36,856 nt of DNA from assembly GCA_900316035.1 (NCBI GenBank), contig ONBI01000013.1:1-36856 (forward strand). Direction: 5' to 3'. The notes below the pieces were generated by a model that searched no databases, was not told the DNA's origin, and saw only the letters and a list, made by a program, of their open reading frames with translations. Made by a program: the position numbers and the translations under genes. This document shows, piece after piece, positions 1 to 6,980 of this stretch. Every line of letters starts with the position of its first letter. The stretch's first letter is position 1. The stretch comes from an uncultured Eubacteriales bacterium (GTDB lineage: Bacteria > Bacillota_I > Bacilli_A > RFN20 > CAG-288).

Positions 1-82
1 CGATATATGGTCCTGCTGAAGACAAATGAGCTAATCGTTTATTAGTCAAATTGCCTAGGAGTATGATATCACAGCGAGCCGC

Positions 83-114
83 CTCATCCATAACAGAATT
101 CTGTTATGGATGAG
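83..114. repeat. Perfect 32-bp palindrome
   Basis: Sixteen-base arms meet at a central GAATTC with no spacer and no mismatch. The right arm is followed by AATTTT. It lies in a non-coding stretch left of the IS66 remnant. It could form a hairpin or cruciform, or be a dimer-binding site. Its role is unknown. Confidence 0.85.
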
Positions 115-166
115 AATTTTGTATACCTATATATCGATTCATCACAAAAACCAAAAATATATATAC

Positions 167-193
167 TTGACAATTTAGAAAGTCAAATATAGA
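167..193 (+). promoter_or_regulatory. Weak candidate promoter before the IS66 remnant
   Basis: A consensus TTGACA (167-172) is followed by TATAGA (188-193). The 15-base spacer is shorter than the usual 17, so activity is uncertain. It reads towards the hairpin at 227-266 and the IS66 remnant. The rest of 1-226 contains only the palindrome at 83-114 and no credible gene. Confidence 0.3.
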
Positions 194-226
194 CCACGAA
201 TTTTCTAGGCTCCTGGCATGTGCTTT

Positions 227-266
227 AATCCTCCCGATGTTCAAAACGGAACCGGGAGGATTTTTT
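227..266 (+). terminator. Rho-independent terminator ahead of the IS66 remnant
   Basis: A 10-bp GC-rich stem (AATCCTCCCG with CGGGAGGATT) is extended inside by GTTC/GAAC and followed by a run of T. It would stop transcripts entering the element from the left, which many insertion sequences do to avoid being switched on by neighbours. Part of it could instead mask the ribosome site (GGGAGG) of the ATG at 273. Confidence 0.65.
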
Positions 267-272
267 AAAGGC

Positions 273-660
273 ATGGTACACAGGGATAAGGAAGAGTTCT
301 ACAAGGGAATACAGAAGGATGCGGAGGACAAGGGAGACGACCCTTTTCTCCGTCTGCCTCTCCAGAGGGATAAGCTACAACACATTCCAGCACTGGAAAG
401 ATAGGCATCCCGCCTCCTTCGGGAAGCAGCCTCCGGATGAGGGTCCGGAAGAGCCTACGGAGGTTATCCACTTCAGGCCGGAAGAGGAAGAAAAGACCGA
501 TAACGGAGAAATTTACGTAGACGACAAACAGAGAAATGCCGGCGGAAGGGAATCCGGGGACGTCGAGATCACCATGACGATAAGCTGCCCGGACCCGAGG
601 AAGCTGGCAAGGATAATGGAGGCGATCGCCGATGTATAGAAGGGAGACGAAGCCGGAGAT
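273..660 (+). pseudogene. IS66-family TnpA (accessory protein) remnant plus first codons of tnpB
   Basis: The frame open from 319 to 639 encodes a small protein resembling IS66 accessory protein TnpA. It has an N-terminal helix-turn-helix-like segment (SRGISYNTFQHW) and a C-terminal stretch (GDVEITM...RKLARIMEAI) typical of that family. A second frame, from ATG 273, reads MVHRDKEEFYKGIQKDAEDK, which would make a natural N-terminus. I therefore suspect a frameshift near 335-350. The stop at 637-639 overlaps an ATG at 635 that opens a next gene (MYRRETKPEI), as expected for tnpB. That gene is cut off after about ten codons by the IS21-like element. IS66 elements normally need TnpA, TnpB and TnpC, so this copy is dead. 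An intact short gene starting at 319 is the alternative. Confidence 0.55.
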
Positions 661-700
661 TATTAGTGCTAACTTAGAAATGTACAAAATCGCTAACCAG
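661..700 (+). repeat. IS21 left terminal inverted repeat
   Basis: It pairs with 2821-2860. The innermost ten bases (CGCTAACCAG) are identical to the other end, and the outer TTAGTG and AAATGTA-like blocks are shared. The outermost two bases are TA here and TG at the other end. IS21 ends are normally TG...CA. Confidence 0.85.
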
Positions 701-726
701 AAAATGATCAGCTGAGTACGTTTCTT

Positions 727-764
727 TTTCTTTGGGGAAGGTCCTAGGACCTTCCCCAAAGAAA
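727..764. repeat. Perfect 38-bp palindrome between IS21 left end and istA
   Basis: Nineteen-base arms are centred on CCTAGG between 745 and 746, with no mismatch and no loop. It lies just inside the left repeat, in the leader of istA. As RNA it would form a very stable hairpin. It lacks a T-run on the plus strand, so it is not a classical terminator in that direction. A likely role is blocking readthrough into, or translation of, the transposase. Confidence 0.9.
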
Positions 765-823
765 TCGACGATAATGTTCTCCGTCAAGGGAGGACAAACA
801 GGAAAGACTATCTGATCAGCGTC

Positions 824-2020
824 GTGCAGTTCTACAGGGAGAGGAAAATGAAACCAAACTATTCGAAGCTGGCGGAACAGAACCATGCCGACCGCCGCAC
901 GGTGAAGAAGTACTTCGAGCATCCTGAGACAAAAAGAAAGATCCCCGAAAGGCACTCGATGCTCGAGCCTTTCGACGCCCTCATCGCCGATAAGATGGCA
1001 ATACCCGGCGTCACGATGGCGGGCGCTTACGCCTTCTTAGCAAAGGAGAAGGTACTTCCGGGGAAGTACGTGACGTTCACTTGGTACTGCCGGAAGAAGG
1101 GCTACGCCCCGAAGCCGGAGGGGACGGCCCACGTCCGCTTCGAGACCGATCCGGGCCATCAGGTCCAGGTCGACTGGAAGGAGGACCTGAAGCTGAGGTC
1201 GAAGGACCGGAAGACGGTGTTCGTCTTCAACGTCTACTCCGCCACGCTGGGCTTCTCGAGGAAGCATTTCTTCTACTACTCCGAGAGCAAGACCGAGCAG
1301 GACTTCATGGCCTGCACCAACAGGCTCCTGAGGAAGATGGGAGGCTCGGTCGACGAGATCCTCACCGACAATATGTCGGCGATCGTCTCCGTGTCGGGGG
1401 ACGGGAAGGACGGAAGGCGCCGCAAGCATCCGGGCATCCTGCAGTGGGAGAAGGACTCCGGGATCGCGATAAGGCTGTGCAAGGTCAGAAGCCCGCAGAC
1501 GAAAGGGAAGGTCGAGTCGTCGAACAGGTTCGTCGACAGACTCCTGGCCTACGACGGCGAGGTGGAGAACGTGGCCGACATAGAGAAGGCCATCCTGGCC
1601 GTCCAGAACGAGGCCAACGACAAGATCAACCCGGACACGGGGATGTCCCCTCAGAGCCTGTTCGAGATGAAGGAAAAGCAGGCCCTCGGAAAGCTTCCGA
1701 ACATGAGCCTGCTTGATTCGTTCACGGACGGAGGAACGAACGCGAAAGTGCCTTCAACGCTTCTCGTGACGTTCCTCGGAAGACAGTACTCCGTGCCTCT
1801 GGGATACACCGGAAAAAGCGTCAGGATCCTCAGGGACGGGAATAGCGTCAGAATCTATTATAACAGACAGCTGATAGCCGAACACCCCTTCGACCAGGAT
1901 AAGAAGATCAACTACCTCCATGAGCACTACAGGGCCGGGCTGGCCTCGGCGATGGGCGGCGGATGCGACGACCTCGACAGACTGGCGGAGAAGAACCTGA
2001 AAGGATTCGAGGGAAAATGA
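824..2020 (+). CDS. istA: IS21-family transposase IstA
   Basis: IstA is the DDE integrase-type transposase that cuts and joins IS21 DNA. The 398 residues show an N-terminal helix-turn-helix-like part (YSKLAEQNHADRRTVKKYF), the RNase H-fold core beginning at GHQVQVDWKEDL (first acidic residue) and LTDNMSAIV (second). The third follows in PQTKGKVESSNRFV, and a basic C-terminal DNA-binding part completes it. The only start seen here is GTG 824, but the same frame is open upstream to 716 and encodes plausible residues (NRKDYLISVVQFYRER). The true start is therefore uncertain, and a rare start such as CTG 812 behind AGGAAAG is possible. The stop overlaps istB by ATGA. Length is at the short end for the family. 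Confidence 0.9.
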   Translation: MQFYRERKMKPNYSKLAEQNHADRRTVKKYFEHPETKRKIPERHSMLEPFDALIADKMAIPGVTMAGAYAFLAKEKVLPGKYVTFTWYCRKKGYAPKPEGTAHVRFETDPGHQVQVDWKEDLKLRSKDRKTVFVFNVYSATLGFSRKHFFYYSESKTEQDFMACTNRLLRKMGGSVDEILTDNMSAIVSVSGDGKDGRRRKHPGILQWEKDSGIAIRLCKVRSPQTKGKVESSNRFVDRLLAYDGEVENVADIEKAILAVQNEANDKINPDTGMSPQSLFEMKEKQALGKLPNMSLLDSFTDGGTNAKVPSTLLVTFLGRQYSVPLGYTGKSVRILRDGNSVRIYYNRQLIAEHPFDQDKKINYLHEHYRAGLASAMGGGCDDLDRLAEKNLKGFEGK

Positions 2021-2805
2021 CGGAATCGTATCAGAGACTCAAGGCGGGGCTCACGGCGCTCAGGCTCGATGCCATGCACGACGGGCTCGACCGCGCGATA
2101 GACAGGGTCAACGACGGGGAGCTTAGCTTCGTGGACGCCCTTTCGCTGCTCGTGCAGGCGCAGGTGAGGGCATCCGAGACCAAACGGACGGAGGCGCTCA
2201 TCGCCGCCGCCCACTTCCCCGCGAAGAAGACCTTCGGGGGATTCGACTTCGGCTTCCAGCCGGAGCTCAACAGGGAGGAGGTCCTCGACCTTGCCAACCT
2301 GAGGTTCATGGAGGACGGGTCGAACGTCCTCTTCGTCGGGATGCCGGGAGTCGGGAAGACCCACCTGGCGATAGCGACGGGGATGGAGGCCTGCAGGGCC
2401 GGGAAGTCGGTCTGCTTCGTGACGTGCAGCGCGCTCCTCGCCGACCTGAGGAGGGCCAAGGCGGAGAACCGGCTCGACTACCGGCTGAAGCACTACGTGT
2501 CGTTCTCGCTGCTGATCGTGGACGAGGTCGGCTACCTTCCGCTGGACACGGAGGCGGGCAACCTGATCTTCGAGCTCGTGGCGAGGCGCTACGAGCGGAA
2601 GTCGACGATAATCACGACGAACAAGCCGTTCGGGAAGTGGGGCGAGATGTTCGGCGACCCGATGGTCGCCAACGCCATGCTCGACCGGCTCCTGCACCAC
2701 AGCAGGGTGTTCACGATAAAAGGGCCCTCGTTCCGCACGAAGGACTATGCGGCGGAGGCCCAGGGCGTCCCTATGCCATCAGCTGATGGCATAGGGAACA
2801 GGTGA
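2017..2805 (+). CDS. istB: IS21-family ATP-binding helper IstB
   Basis: IstB is a DnaC/DnaA-like AAA+ ATPase that assembles on target DNA and activates IstA. The 262 residues contain Walker A GMPGVGKTHLA, Walker B LLIVDEVGYLP and the sensor-1 region TTNKPF. I chose ATG 2017 because it overlaps the istA stop (ATGA), the normal coupling in this family. An in-frame ATG at 1963 would add residues encoded inside istA and lacking family character. The last codons run through the perfect palindrome at 2768-2797, so the C-terminus (GVPMPSADGIGNR) is an unusual addition. Confidence 0.95.
   Translation: MTESYQRLKAGLTALRLDAMHDGLDRAIDRVNDGELSFVDALSLLVQAQVRASETKRTEALIAAAHFPAKKTFGGFDFGFQPELNREEVLDLANLRFMEDGSNVLFVGMPGVGKTHLAIATGMEACRAGKSVCFVTCSALLADLRRAKAENRLDYRLKHYVSFSLLIVDEVGYLPLDTEAGNLIFELVARRYERKSTIITTNKPFGKWGEMFGDPMVANAMLDRLLHHSRVFTIKGPSFRTKDYAAEAQGVPMPSADGIGNR
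2768..2797. repeat. Perfect 30-bp palindrome at the 3' end of istB
   Basis: Fifteen-base arms meet at CAGCTG with no mismatch, inside the final codons of istB and just before the right terminal repeat. It mirrors the 38-bp palindrome at the left end, though the sequences differ. Confidence 0.9.
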
Positions 2806-2820
2806 TAAGGTGTACATATT

Positions 2821-2860
2821 CTGGTTAGCGAAATCATACATTTTAATATTGACACTAACA
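2821..2860 (-). repeat. IS21 right terminal inverted repeat
   Basis: This is the reverse complement partner of 661-700. It ends in CA as expected for IS21. The IS66 tnpC remnant resumes immediately after it. Confidence 0.85.
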
Positions 2861-2861
2861 C

Positions 2862-3035
2862 GCCGTCCTCGTCAGCCTCGTCAAATGCGCCGAGGTCAAC
2901 GGCCTCTATCCGGACATGTACATCTCATGGTGCCTTGAGAAAATCAGGGACGGAGCGGATCCGTCCTCCCTTATGCCGTGGGCGAAGGAATGCGAGAGAT
3001 TCCGGATTCCGGACGCGACTAAAAAGAAGAAGTGA
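2862..3035 (+). pseudogene. IS66-family transposase TnpC, C-terminal remnant
   Basis: Fifty-seven codons remain. They read VSLVKCAEVNGLYPDMYISW, then CLEKIRDG and SLMPWAKE, the characteristic C-terminal tail of IS66 transposases, where the family reads roughly ETAKANGLdPyaYL...LLPW. The frame runs from the IS21 boundary to TGA at 3033-3035. Everything upstream (tnpB and more than 1.3 kb of tnpC in a normal element) is missing. It pairs with the TnpA remnant at 273-639 as the two ends of one dead element. Confidence 0.75.
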
Positions 3036-3087
3036 AATTTACGAAAGTCCTTACACGGGCTGACGAATTTTCGCACAGGCAAAAATG

Positions 3088-3111
3088 GCCGGGCTCTGAA
3101 CCCGGCTTTTT
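3088..3111 (+). terminator. Rho-independent terminator after the IS66 remnant
   Basis: GCCGGG and CCCGGC form a 6-bp GC stem with a loop of about 7 bases, followed by TTTTT. It probably belongs to the original IS66 element. Confidence 0.7.
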
Positions 3112-3168
3112 CCGTCAGTTTTTCCGAAAAATTCCGAAGGGAAATCATTTGATGACACAATTATTCTG

Positions 3169-3214
3169 AAAAGAGCTCCAAATTGCCTTAGCCACGGCAT
3201 TATGGAGCTCTTTT
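3169..3214. terminator. Bidirectional terminator hairpin
   Basis: A 12-bp perfect stem (AAAAGAGCTCCA with TGGAGCTCTTTT) has A and T runs on opposite sides, so it can work on both strands. It lies between the plus-strand insertion sequences and the minus-strand ATPase gene and could end both transcripts. Confidence 0.7.
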
Positions 3215-3386
3215 GACTTCCGGAAGCGGCAAACTCGGGACTTATCGCCATACGAATAAAACACATTCAGATGAGGGTCCCTTAAGCCAGCCAAATCAAG
3301 ATTCATTTGCTATGCTCCTCTCCGTTTTTTCCATATCCTAACTACCTAATGGTACAAGAATTGGGTATGGTTCATACTCCGAAAAT
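3215..3386. other. Non-coding part of the 3036-3386 gap
   Basis: The gap from the IS66 remnant to the ATPase stop contains the two terminators at 3088-3111 and 3169-3214. I see no gene in the remainder. I looked here for an IS66 terminal repeat matching the region left of 273 and found none that I can defend. Confidence 0.5.
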
Positions 3387-4736
3387 TTACAGCTCTTCCA
3401 AAACGAAAGGAAGCATATAGATCGGATAGAACTTCAGCATACCCTCATGACCCACATCCTTTTGGGACAGAAGAATCGAAGTCAGCACTTTCGAAGAGTA
3501 CTTTTTACTGAATTCCGTAATGGATTCGTGTTTTTTTATTGCGGAGGACTTCACTTCGATAGGAACGAGCTTTGTCTTGGAAGTGAGAAGGAAATCCACC
3601 TCATAGTGATGAGAACTGTTTTCTTTTTTCCAGGTATGGTAAAAGAGAGATCTACCGGAACTGACAATCATCTGGGCAACCGCATTCTCATAAAGATAAC
3701 CTAGATCCTCCGAAAGAGAATCGCTAAGCAGTTTCTCATAGATATGTTCATCGGTTTTCTCTCCCGAATGGAAAATAGAAGTAGTGAACAATCCGATATC
3801 GGCAAAATAGAGCTTGAAAATATCAAAATCTTCGCTCTGAGCCAAAGCAAGGCTAGGATCATGGACATCGTAACAAGGAAGGACGGTTCTCGAATCGACC
3901 AGATCCTGGAAGCGTTCCACATCCTTATCTATCTTCTTTTTCTTCGTGGCTTTCGAAATGATGTAGCGCTTTTTGTTCGTAGCCAGTTGACTGGGAATGG
4001 CATCATACATTCTACCGATCAAACCGGTCCCGTCGATACGATAGAAATCATCTTTATAAAGATCGATGATGCGTTTTTTCACTTCATCGATCTGCTCGAA
4101 GTTCTTTCCTTCGACATAGGCTTCCACAGCCTGAGGCATGCCGCCTACTGCCATATACATGCGGAAATCCCTCATCAGTTTCTGGTTTGTCGCTTCGCCC
4201 ACTGGTTTATGGAGCTGATACAGCTGACGCAAGACATCATAAGTATCATTTCCCGTAGCCCACATAAACTCCTCATAGTCCATGGGATAAATCGAAATCT
4301 TCACTTCCTCCGAAGGAAGAACAATACCTTTGATGCTTTTCTTAATACTGATGAGAGAACCCGTTTCGATATAGTCATATCGTCCATCGGCAACAAGATA
4401 TTTGATTGCCTGTCTCACTTTTGGCTGAAGTTGAATCTCATCAAAAATAAGGACGGATTGGCGTTTATATAAGGTAGTATGGGTAACCGTCTGTAGGCGA
4501 AGGAAGAAAACATCCAAGTCGGCAATATCCTCAAAAACATCCAAGACATTCGGTCCGACGTTTGCAAAATCCACGCGGATATAGGATTTGTATTCTTTCT
4601 TAGCAAACTCTTCCGCTATCGTCGATTTCCCGACACGTCTGGGGCCTTCTAAAAGGGCAGCATAATGCGGAGCATCGTTTTCCTTCCATTGCTTCAGCGC
4701 ATCCAAGGCTTTTCTCTTAAAAATTCTTTGTTCCAT
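3387..4736 (-). CDS. AAA-family ATPase with DUF4143 C-terminal domain
   Basis: A 449-residue protein of the common but poorly understood ATPase/DUF4143 group. Walker A is GPRRVGKST (residues 31-39) and Walker B is VLIFDEIQ (about 93-100). The sensor-like motif ETGSLISI follows. The C-terminal part has a PD-(D/E)XK-like pattern: YENAVAQMI, then YEVDFLL, then PIEVKSS. These supply the E, D and ExK positions of a nuclease-like fold. Members are often strain-variable and are suspected of roles in stress or defence, but no function is proven. It is transcribed alone, divergently from the gene at 5043. Its promoter overlaps three 33-bp tandem repeats, suggesting tight autoregulation or regulation by a dedicated repressor. 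Confidence 0.85.
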   Translation of the reverse strand: MEQRIFKRKALDALKQWKENDAPHYAALLEGPRRVGKSTIAEEFAKKEYKSYIRVDFANVGPNVLDVFEDIADLDVFFLRLQTVTHTTLYKRQSVLIFDEIQLQPKVRQAIKYLVADGRYDYIETGSLISIKKSIKGIVLPSEEVKISIYPMDYEEFMWATGNDTYDVLRQLYQLHKPVGEATNQKLMRDFRMYMAVGGMPQAVEAYVEGKNFEQIDEVKKRIIDLYKDDFYRIDGTGLIGRMYDAIPSQLATNKKRYIISKATKKKKIDKDVERFQDLVDSRTVLPCYDVHDPSLALAQSEDFDIFKLYFADIGLFTTSIFHSGEKTDEHIYEKLLSDSLSEDLGYLYENAVAQMIVSSGRSLFYHTWKKENSSHHYEVDFLLTSKTKLVPIEVKSSAIKKHESITEFSKKYSSKVLTSILLSQKDVGHEGMLKFYPIYMLPFVLEEL

Positions 4737-4775
4737 GACTAAAATCTCCCACAGATTCCACGCTTTTCTGTATAT

Positions 4776-4804
4776 AGTTTAAGTTCAAACTACCGTTTTT
4801 TCAA
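4776..4804 (-). promoter_or_regulatory. Promoter of the DUF4143 ATPase gene
   Basis: Read on the minus strand, TTGAAA (complement of 4799-4804) and TAAACT (complement of 4776-4781) are separated by exactly 17 bases. The -35 box lies inside the first unit of the 33-bp tandem repeat, so a protein bound to the repeat would block RNA polymerase. Confidence 0.55.
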
Positions 4805-4894
4805 GTTTTAAAAAGCTAAATACTACCGTTTTTTCAAGTTTTAAAGTAGCAAAAACTACTGTTATTTCAACTTTTAGAGTGGCAAAAACTACCA
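4789..4894. repeat. Three 33-bp tandem repeats (iteron-like)
   Basis: Units start at 4789, 4822 and 4855, with a partial fourth at 4888. Each begins ACTACCG or ACTACTG, followed by a T-rich TTTTTTCAAGTTTT-like block. Units 1 and 2 are closest and unit 3 is more diverged. The exact 33-base period (about three helical turns) puts every copy on the same DNA face, as expected for a cooperative operator. The array fills most of the 306-base gap between the divergent ATPase and the gene at 5043. No other gene is seen in that gap. Confidence 0.85.
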
Positions 4895-5042
4895 TATTAA
4901 AAGCATTCCTCATGAGTCGATTTGAATGCTTCTGTTATCCCTTTTTCCTTCCGGAAGAGCTGAGGCCTTTCTATCTATCTGTCCTTCCTTCTCCATAACA
5001 ACCTCTATCGCAGAAATCCCGAAAAGACTTACAATAGAAACT

Positions 5043-5396
5043 ATGAAACACGACCCATTCAATACAGCGCTATTAAAAGAGTTCCCTCTCTTTGAGAAGT
5101 ACTATCAAGAAGTAGGAAAAAGCACCTTTGATCTAGATACTCCTTCTCTTAATTTCTTAGATTCTCTTTTTACTCCTTACTTCCTTCTCCAGGTAGAAGA
5201 ACAGAACGACGAAGAAGTGAATCATGTTCTTCTCTATATTGAGAACATCTTAGAAGACGAAGAAAAAGAAGAAGAACAGAATCTCTTCTATCAGGGGTTC
5301 TTCTGTTCTCTCTATGAAAGAGGATGCGATCTTCTTTCTCTTCCCTTAGGAGAGAAAGAGAAAGAATACGTGAAGGATTGGTTAATGAAGGCATAG
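5043..5396 (+). CDS. Small acidic hypothetical protein
   Basis: It is 117 residues from ATG 5043. The frame extends upstream to ATG 4926, but those residues look non-native (MLLLSLFPSGRAEAF) and the conserved-looking part begins MKHDPFNTALLKEFP. The ribosome site is weak for either start. The protein is soluble and mostly helical, with a run of acidic residues (EDEEKEEEQ) mid-protein. It faintly resembles the small cytosolic DUF7674-like proteins of Bacillota, but I would not assign a function. It is alone in its transcript and ends at a strong terminator shared with the convergent permease gene. Confidence 0.6.
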   Translation: MKHDPFNTALLKEFPLFEKYYQEVGKSTFDLDTPSLNFLDSLFTPYFLLQVEEQNDEEVNHVLLYIENILEDEEKEEEQNLFYQGFFCSLYERGCDLLSLPLGEKEKEYVKDWLMKA

Positions 5397-5448
5397 AAAA
5401 AGACGGACTCAGAGAAGATTCCTTTCTTCCCTCGGTCCGTCTTTTTTT
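5397..5448. terminator. Bidirectional terminator between convergent genes
   Basis: The stem AGACGGAC/GTCCGTCT (5401-5408 with 5435-5442) is extended by AAAA/TTTT and followed by a T-run. The A-run on the left makes it usable by the minus-strand permease as well. Confidence 0.8.
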
Positions 5449-5451
5449 GTC

Positions 5452-6504
5452 CTAAGCAAACATCGGAAGCGTCGCTACCACTTTCACAAGAACGAAATAA
5501 AGAGGAAGAGTGATGATGGAAAGAACCGTAGAAAGCATGACCGCATCGCTAGCGACATAGGATTCCTTGTTGTAGTTGACACAGAAGACGGCTAAGACCG
5601 CTCCGACCGGAGCGGCATTACCGATGATGAGAGCGGCTAACTGGATCTCGTTGAAATGGAATAATCCGGATGCCTGTAAACCGATGGTAAGAGCTAAGAA
5701 TAAACCTGGGATAATCAGCATTCTTCCTAGGGCGATGATCCAGGCGGTCTTGTTTTTGAAGGCGGTCTTGACGTTACTAGCTCCTAAGGTGACACCGATT
5801 AAGAACATCGAAAGAGGAGTCGCTAAGACATCCCCGAAATGGAAGACCATATATAAAGCCGGTAAGGTCTTATCGATGCGCAAGGCGGAATAATAGGCTC
5901 CGTCAATTTCGGCTTTCGGAAAGACATCCTGAGTGACCCAGATGAGGAAACCTAAGAACATCAGGATCATGACCGGAGTCACAAAGATTCTTCGCATACT
6001 TGGCCAGAAGGTCTTCTTGGTTATCTTCTGTTCACTGATGACGATATAACCGTAGATATAGACAACTAGTCGGAAATCCACCGACATCAGGGAAGTAGGA
6101 ATCAATACCCCGGAAGCAGAACCATAGACCTCTTTGAGAATCGGCATCGAGAAAAGAGTCAATTGTCCTACCGCTAAAAGGAGAGCATAGATCTGTCTTG
6201 CGGTTTTGCCTTTCTTGAGAAAGAGAAGATTTCCTAACAATATAAAGATCAGATAGAAAACAAGGTCATAGACAAAAAGAACGATGTTGGTGAGGAACTC
6301 CTCTTCCTTGAAATCGCTCATGAAGGCGCAGAAAGCCATACAGGGGATAGCGATATCAAGGACTAAGACATTGAGAACGTCTTTCGCTCCCTCTTTTAAG
6401 ACGCCGATATGACGGAGAAGGAAGCCTAAGAAGATAAAGACGATCGAACCTAAGATCGCTCCTAGAAAGTTCTGATCCGTCAATACCTCTTGGACAACTT
6501 CCAT
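5452..6504 (-). CDS. AEC (auxin efflux carrier) family permease
   Basis: A 350-residue integral membrane protein with about ten hydrophobic segments in two halves, the layout of AEC transporters. The N-terminal half begins FLGAILGSIVFIFLGFLLRH and is followed by LNVLVLDIAIPCMAFCAFM, the conserved unwound-helix region. The second half has QLAALIIGNAAPVGAVLAVF and VMLSTVLSIITLPLYFVL. Bacterial members move organic acids such as malate, or other anions. With an oxaloacetate decarboxylase island 9 kb away a C4-acid substrate is tempting, but the sequence does not show it. It is convergent with the gene at 5043 and divergent from feoA. Confidence 0.8.
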   Translation of the reverse strand: MEVVQEVLTDQNFLGAILGSIVFIFLGFLLRHIGVLKEGAKDVLNVLVLDIAIPCMAFCAFMSDFKEEEFLTNIVLFVYDLVFYLIFILLGNLLFLKKGKTARQIYALLLAVGQLTLFSMPILKEVYGSASGVLIPTSLMSVDFRLVVYIYGYIVISEQKITKKTFWPSMRRIFVTPVMILMFLGFLIWVTQDVFPKAEIDGAYYSALRIDKTLPALYMVFHFGDVLATPLSMFLIGVTLGASNVKTAFKNKTAWIIALGRMLIIPGLFLALTIGLQASGLFHFNEIQLAALIIGNAAPVGAVLAVFCVNYNKESYVASDAVMLSTVLSIITLPLYFVLVKVVATLPMFA

Positions 6505-6562
6505 TTTCTATTTTTCTCCTCTTTCTTCGCCAAAAACCTCTTTAGTGTAGTCGCTCAAAAAG

Positions 6563-6639
6563 GTTAGTGCTATTTAACTTAAGCAGCTTCTTTCTGAATG
6601 TGCTTTCTTTCCGCTTGAGGTTAGTGTTCTTTAACACTA
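6563..6639 (+). promoter_or_regulatory. Operator-like repeats upstream of feoA
   Basis: GGTTAGTGCTATTTAAC (from 6562) and GGTTAGTGTTCTTTAAC (from 6619) are two near-identical boxes. The second contains a perfect inverted repeat TAGTGTT-CTTT-AACACTA (6622-6639). They resemble metalloregulator sites of the DtxR/Fur type in spacing and in position before an iron uptake operon. No regulator gene is in the window. Confidence 0.55.
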
Positions 6640-6668
6640 TAGTGGAGGAGTCACAAGGAAAAAGAATT

Positions 6669-6980
6669 ATGTCTATACCGGATGAAACAAAACACCGACA
6701 GAACCTCAAAGTCGGAGATTACGGGCATCTCTCCGACCTGAAAAAAGGGCAAAGAGGAATCGTCCTGGATTTCCATAACAACAACGAAGCCTTACGGAGA
6801 CACTTATTGGATATGGGAATCACCAAAGGAGTAATCATCGAAGTCAAGAAGGTCGCTCCCTTTGGCGATCCTGTCGATATCAAGCTAAGAGGATACGAAT
6901 TAGCGATGCGCTTAGACGAGATGAAAGGCATCGATATCAAGGTGCTTCCGCCGGAAGAGAAAAAGGAGCAAGACAAATGA
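6669..6980 (+). CDS. feoA: Ferrous iron transport protein A
   Basis: FeoA is a small SH3-fold cytosolic protein needed for Fe(II) uptake through FeoB. From ATG 6669 (ribosome site AAGGAAA) it has 103 residues. The core KKGQRGIVLDF, then RRHLLDMGITKGVIIEVKKV and FGDPVDIKLRGYELAMR is the complete FeoA domain. The frame is open further upstream to 6567 but crosses the operator-like site, so that start is unlikely. Its TGA overlaps the feoB start by ATGA. Confidence 0.93.
   Translation: MSIPDETKHRQNLKVGDYGHLSDLKKGQRGIVLDFHNNNEALRRHLLDMGITKGVIIEVKKVAPFGDPVDIKLRGYELAMRLDEMKGIDIKVLPPEEKKEQDK

Larger units (their letters stand above)
661..2860 (+). mobile_element. IS21-family insertion sequence (istA-istB)
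   Basis: The element is about 2.2 kb, bounded by 40-bp imperfect inverted repeats (29 of 40 match), and holds istA and istB overlapping by ATGA. All these features are standard for IS21. Its coding DNA is clearly richer in G and C than the chromosomal genes to the right, which suggests arrival from another genome. Both ends carry a perfect palindrome inside the terminal repeat. The bases flanking 661 and 2860 do not match, so no target duplication is visible. Together with the missing middle of the surrounding IS66 element, this suggests an adjacent deletion after insertion. Confidence 0.9.

Noticed and set aside
1081-2700. Long open frames overlapping istA and istB on both strands
   Set aside because: They are by-products of high GC, are Arg/Pro/Gly-rich, and lack family motifs; istA and istB explain the region.
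649-2872. Target-site duplication around the IS21 element
   Set aside because: Bases just outside 661 and 2860 do not match at any offset I tried.
3744-4472. 242-codon frame antisense to the DUF4143 ATPase
   Set aside because: The minus-strand frame has intact Walker motifs and a promoter; the plus-strand translation has no domain or ribosome site.
4789-4894. CRISPR array
   Set aside because: The units are directly tandem at 33 bases, with no variable spacers and no cas genes.
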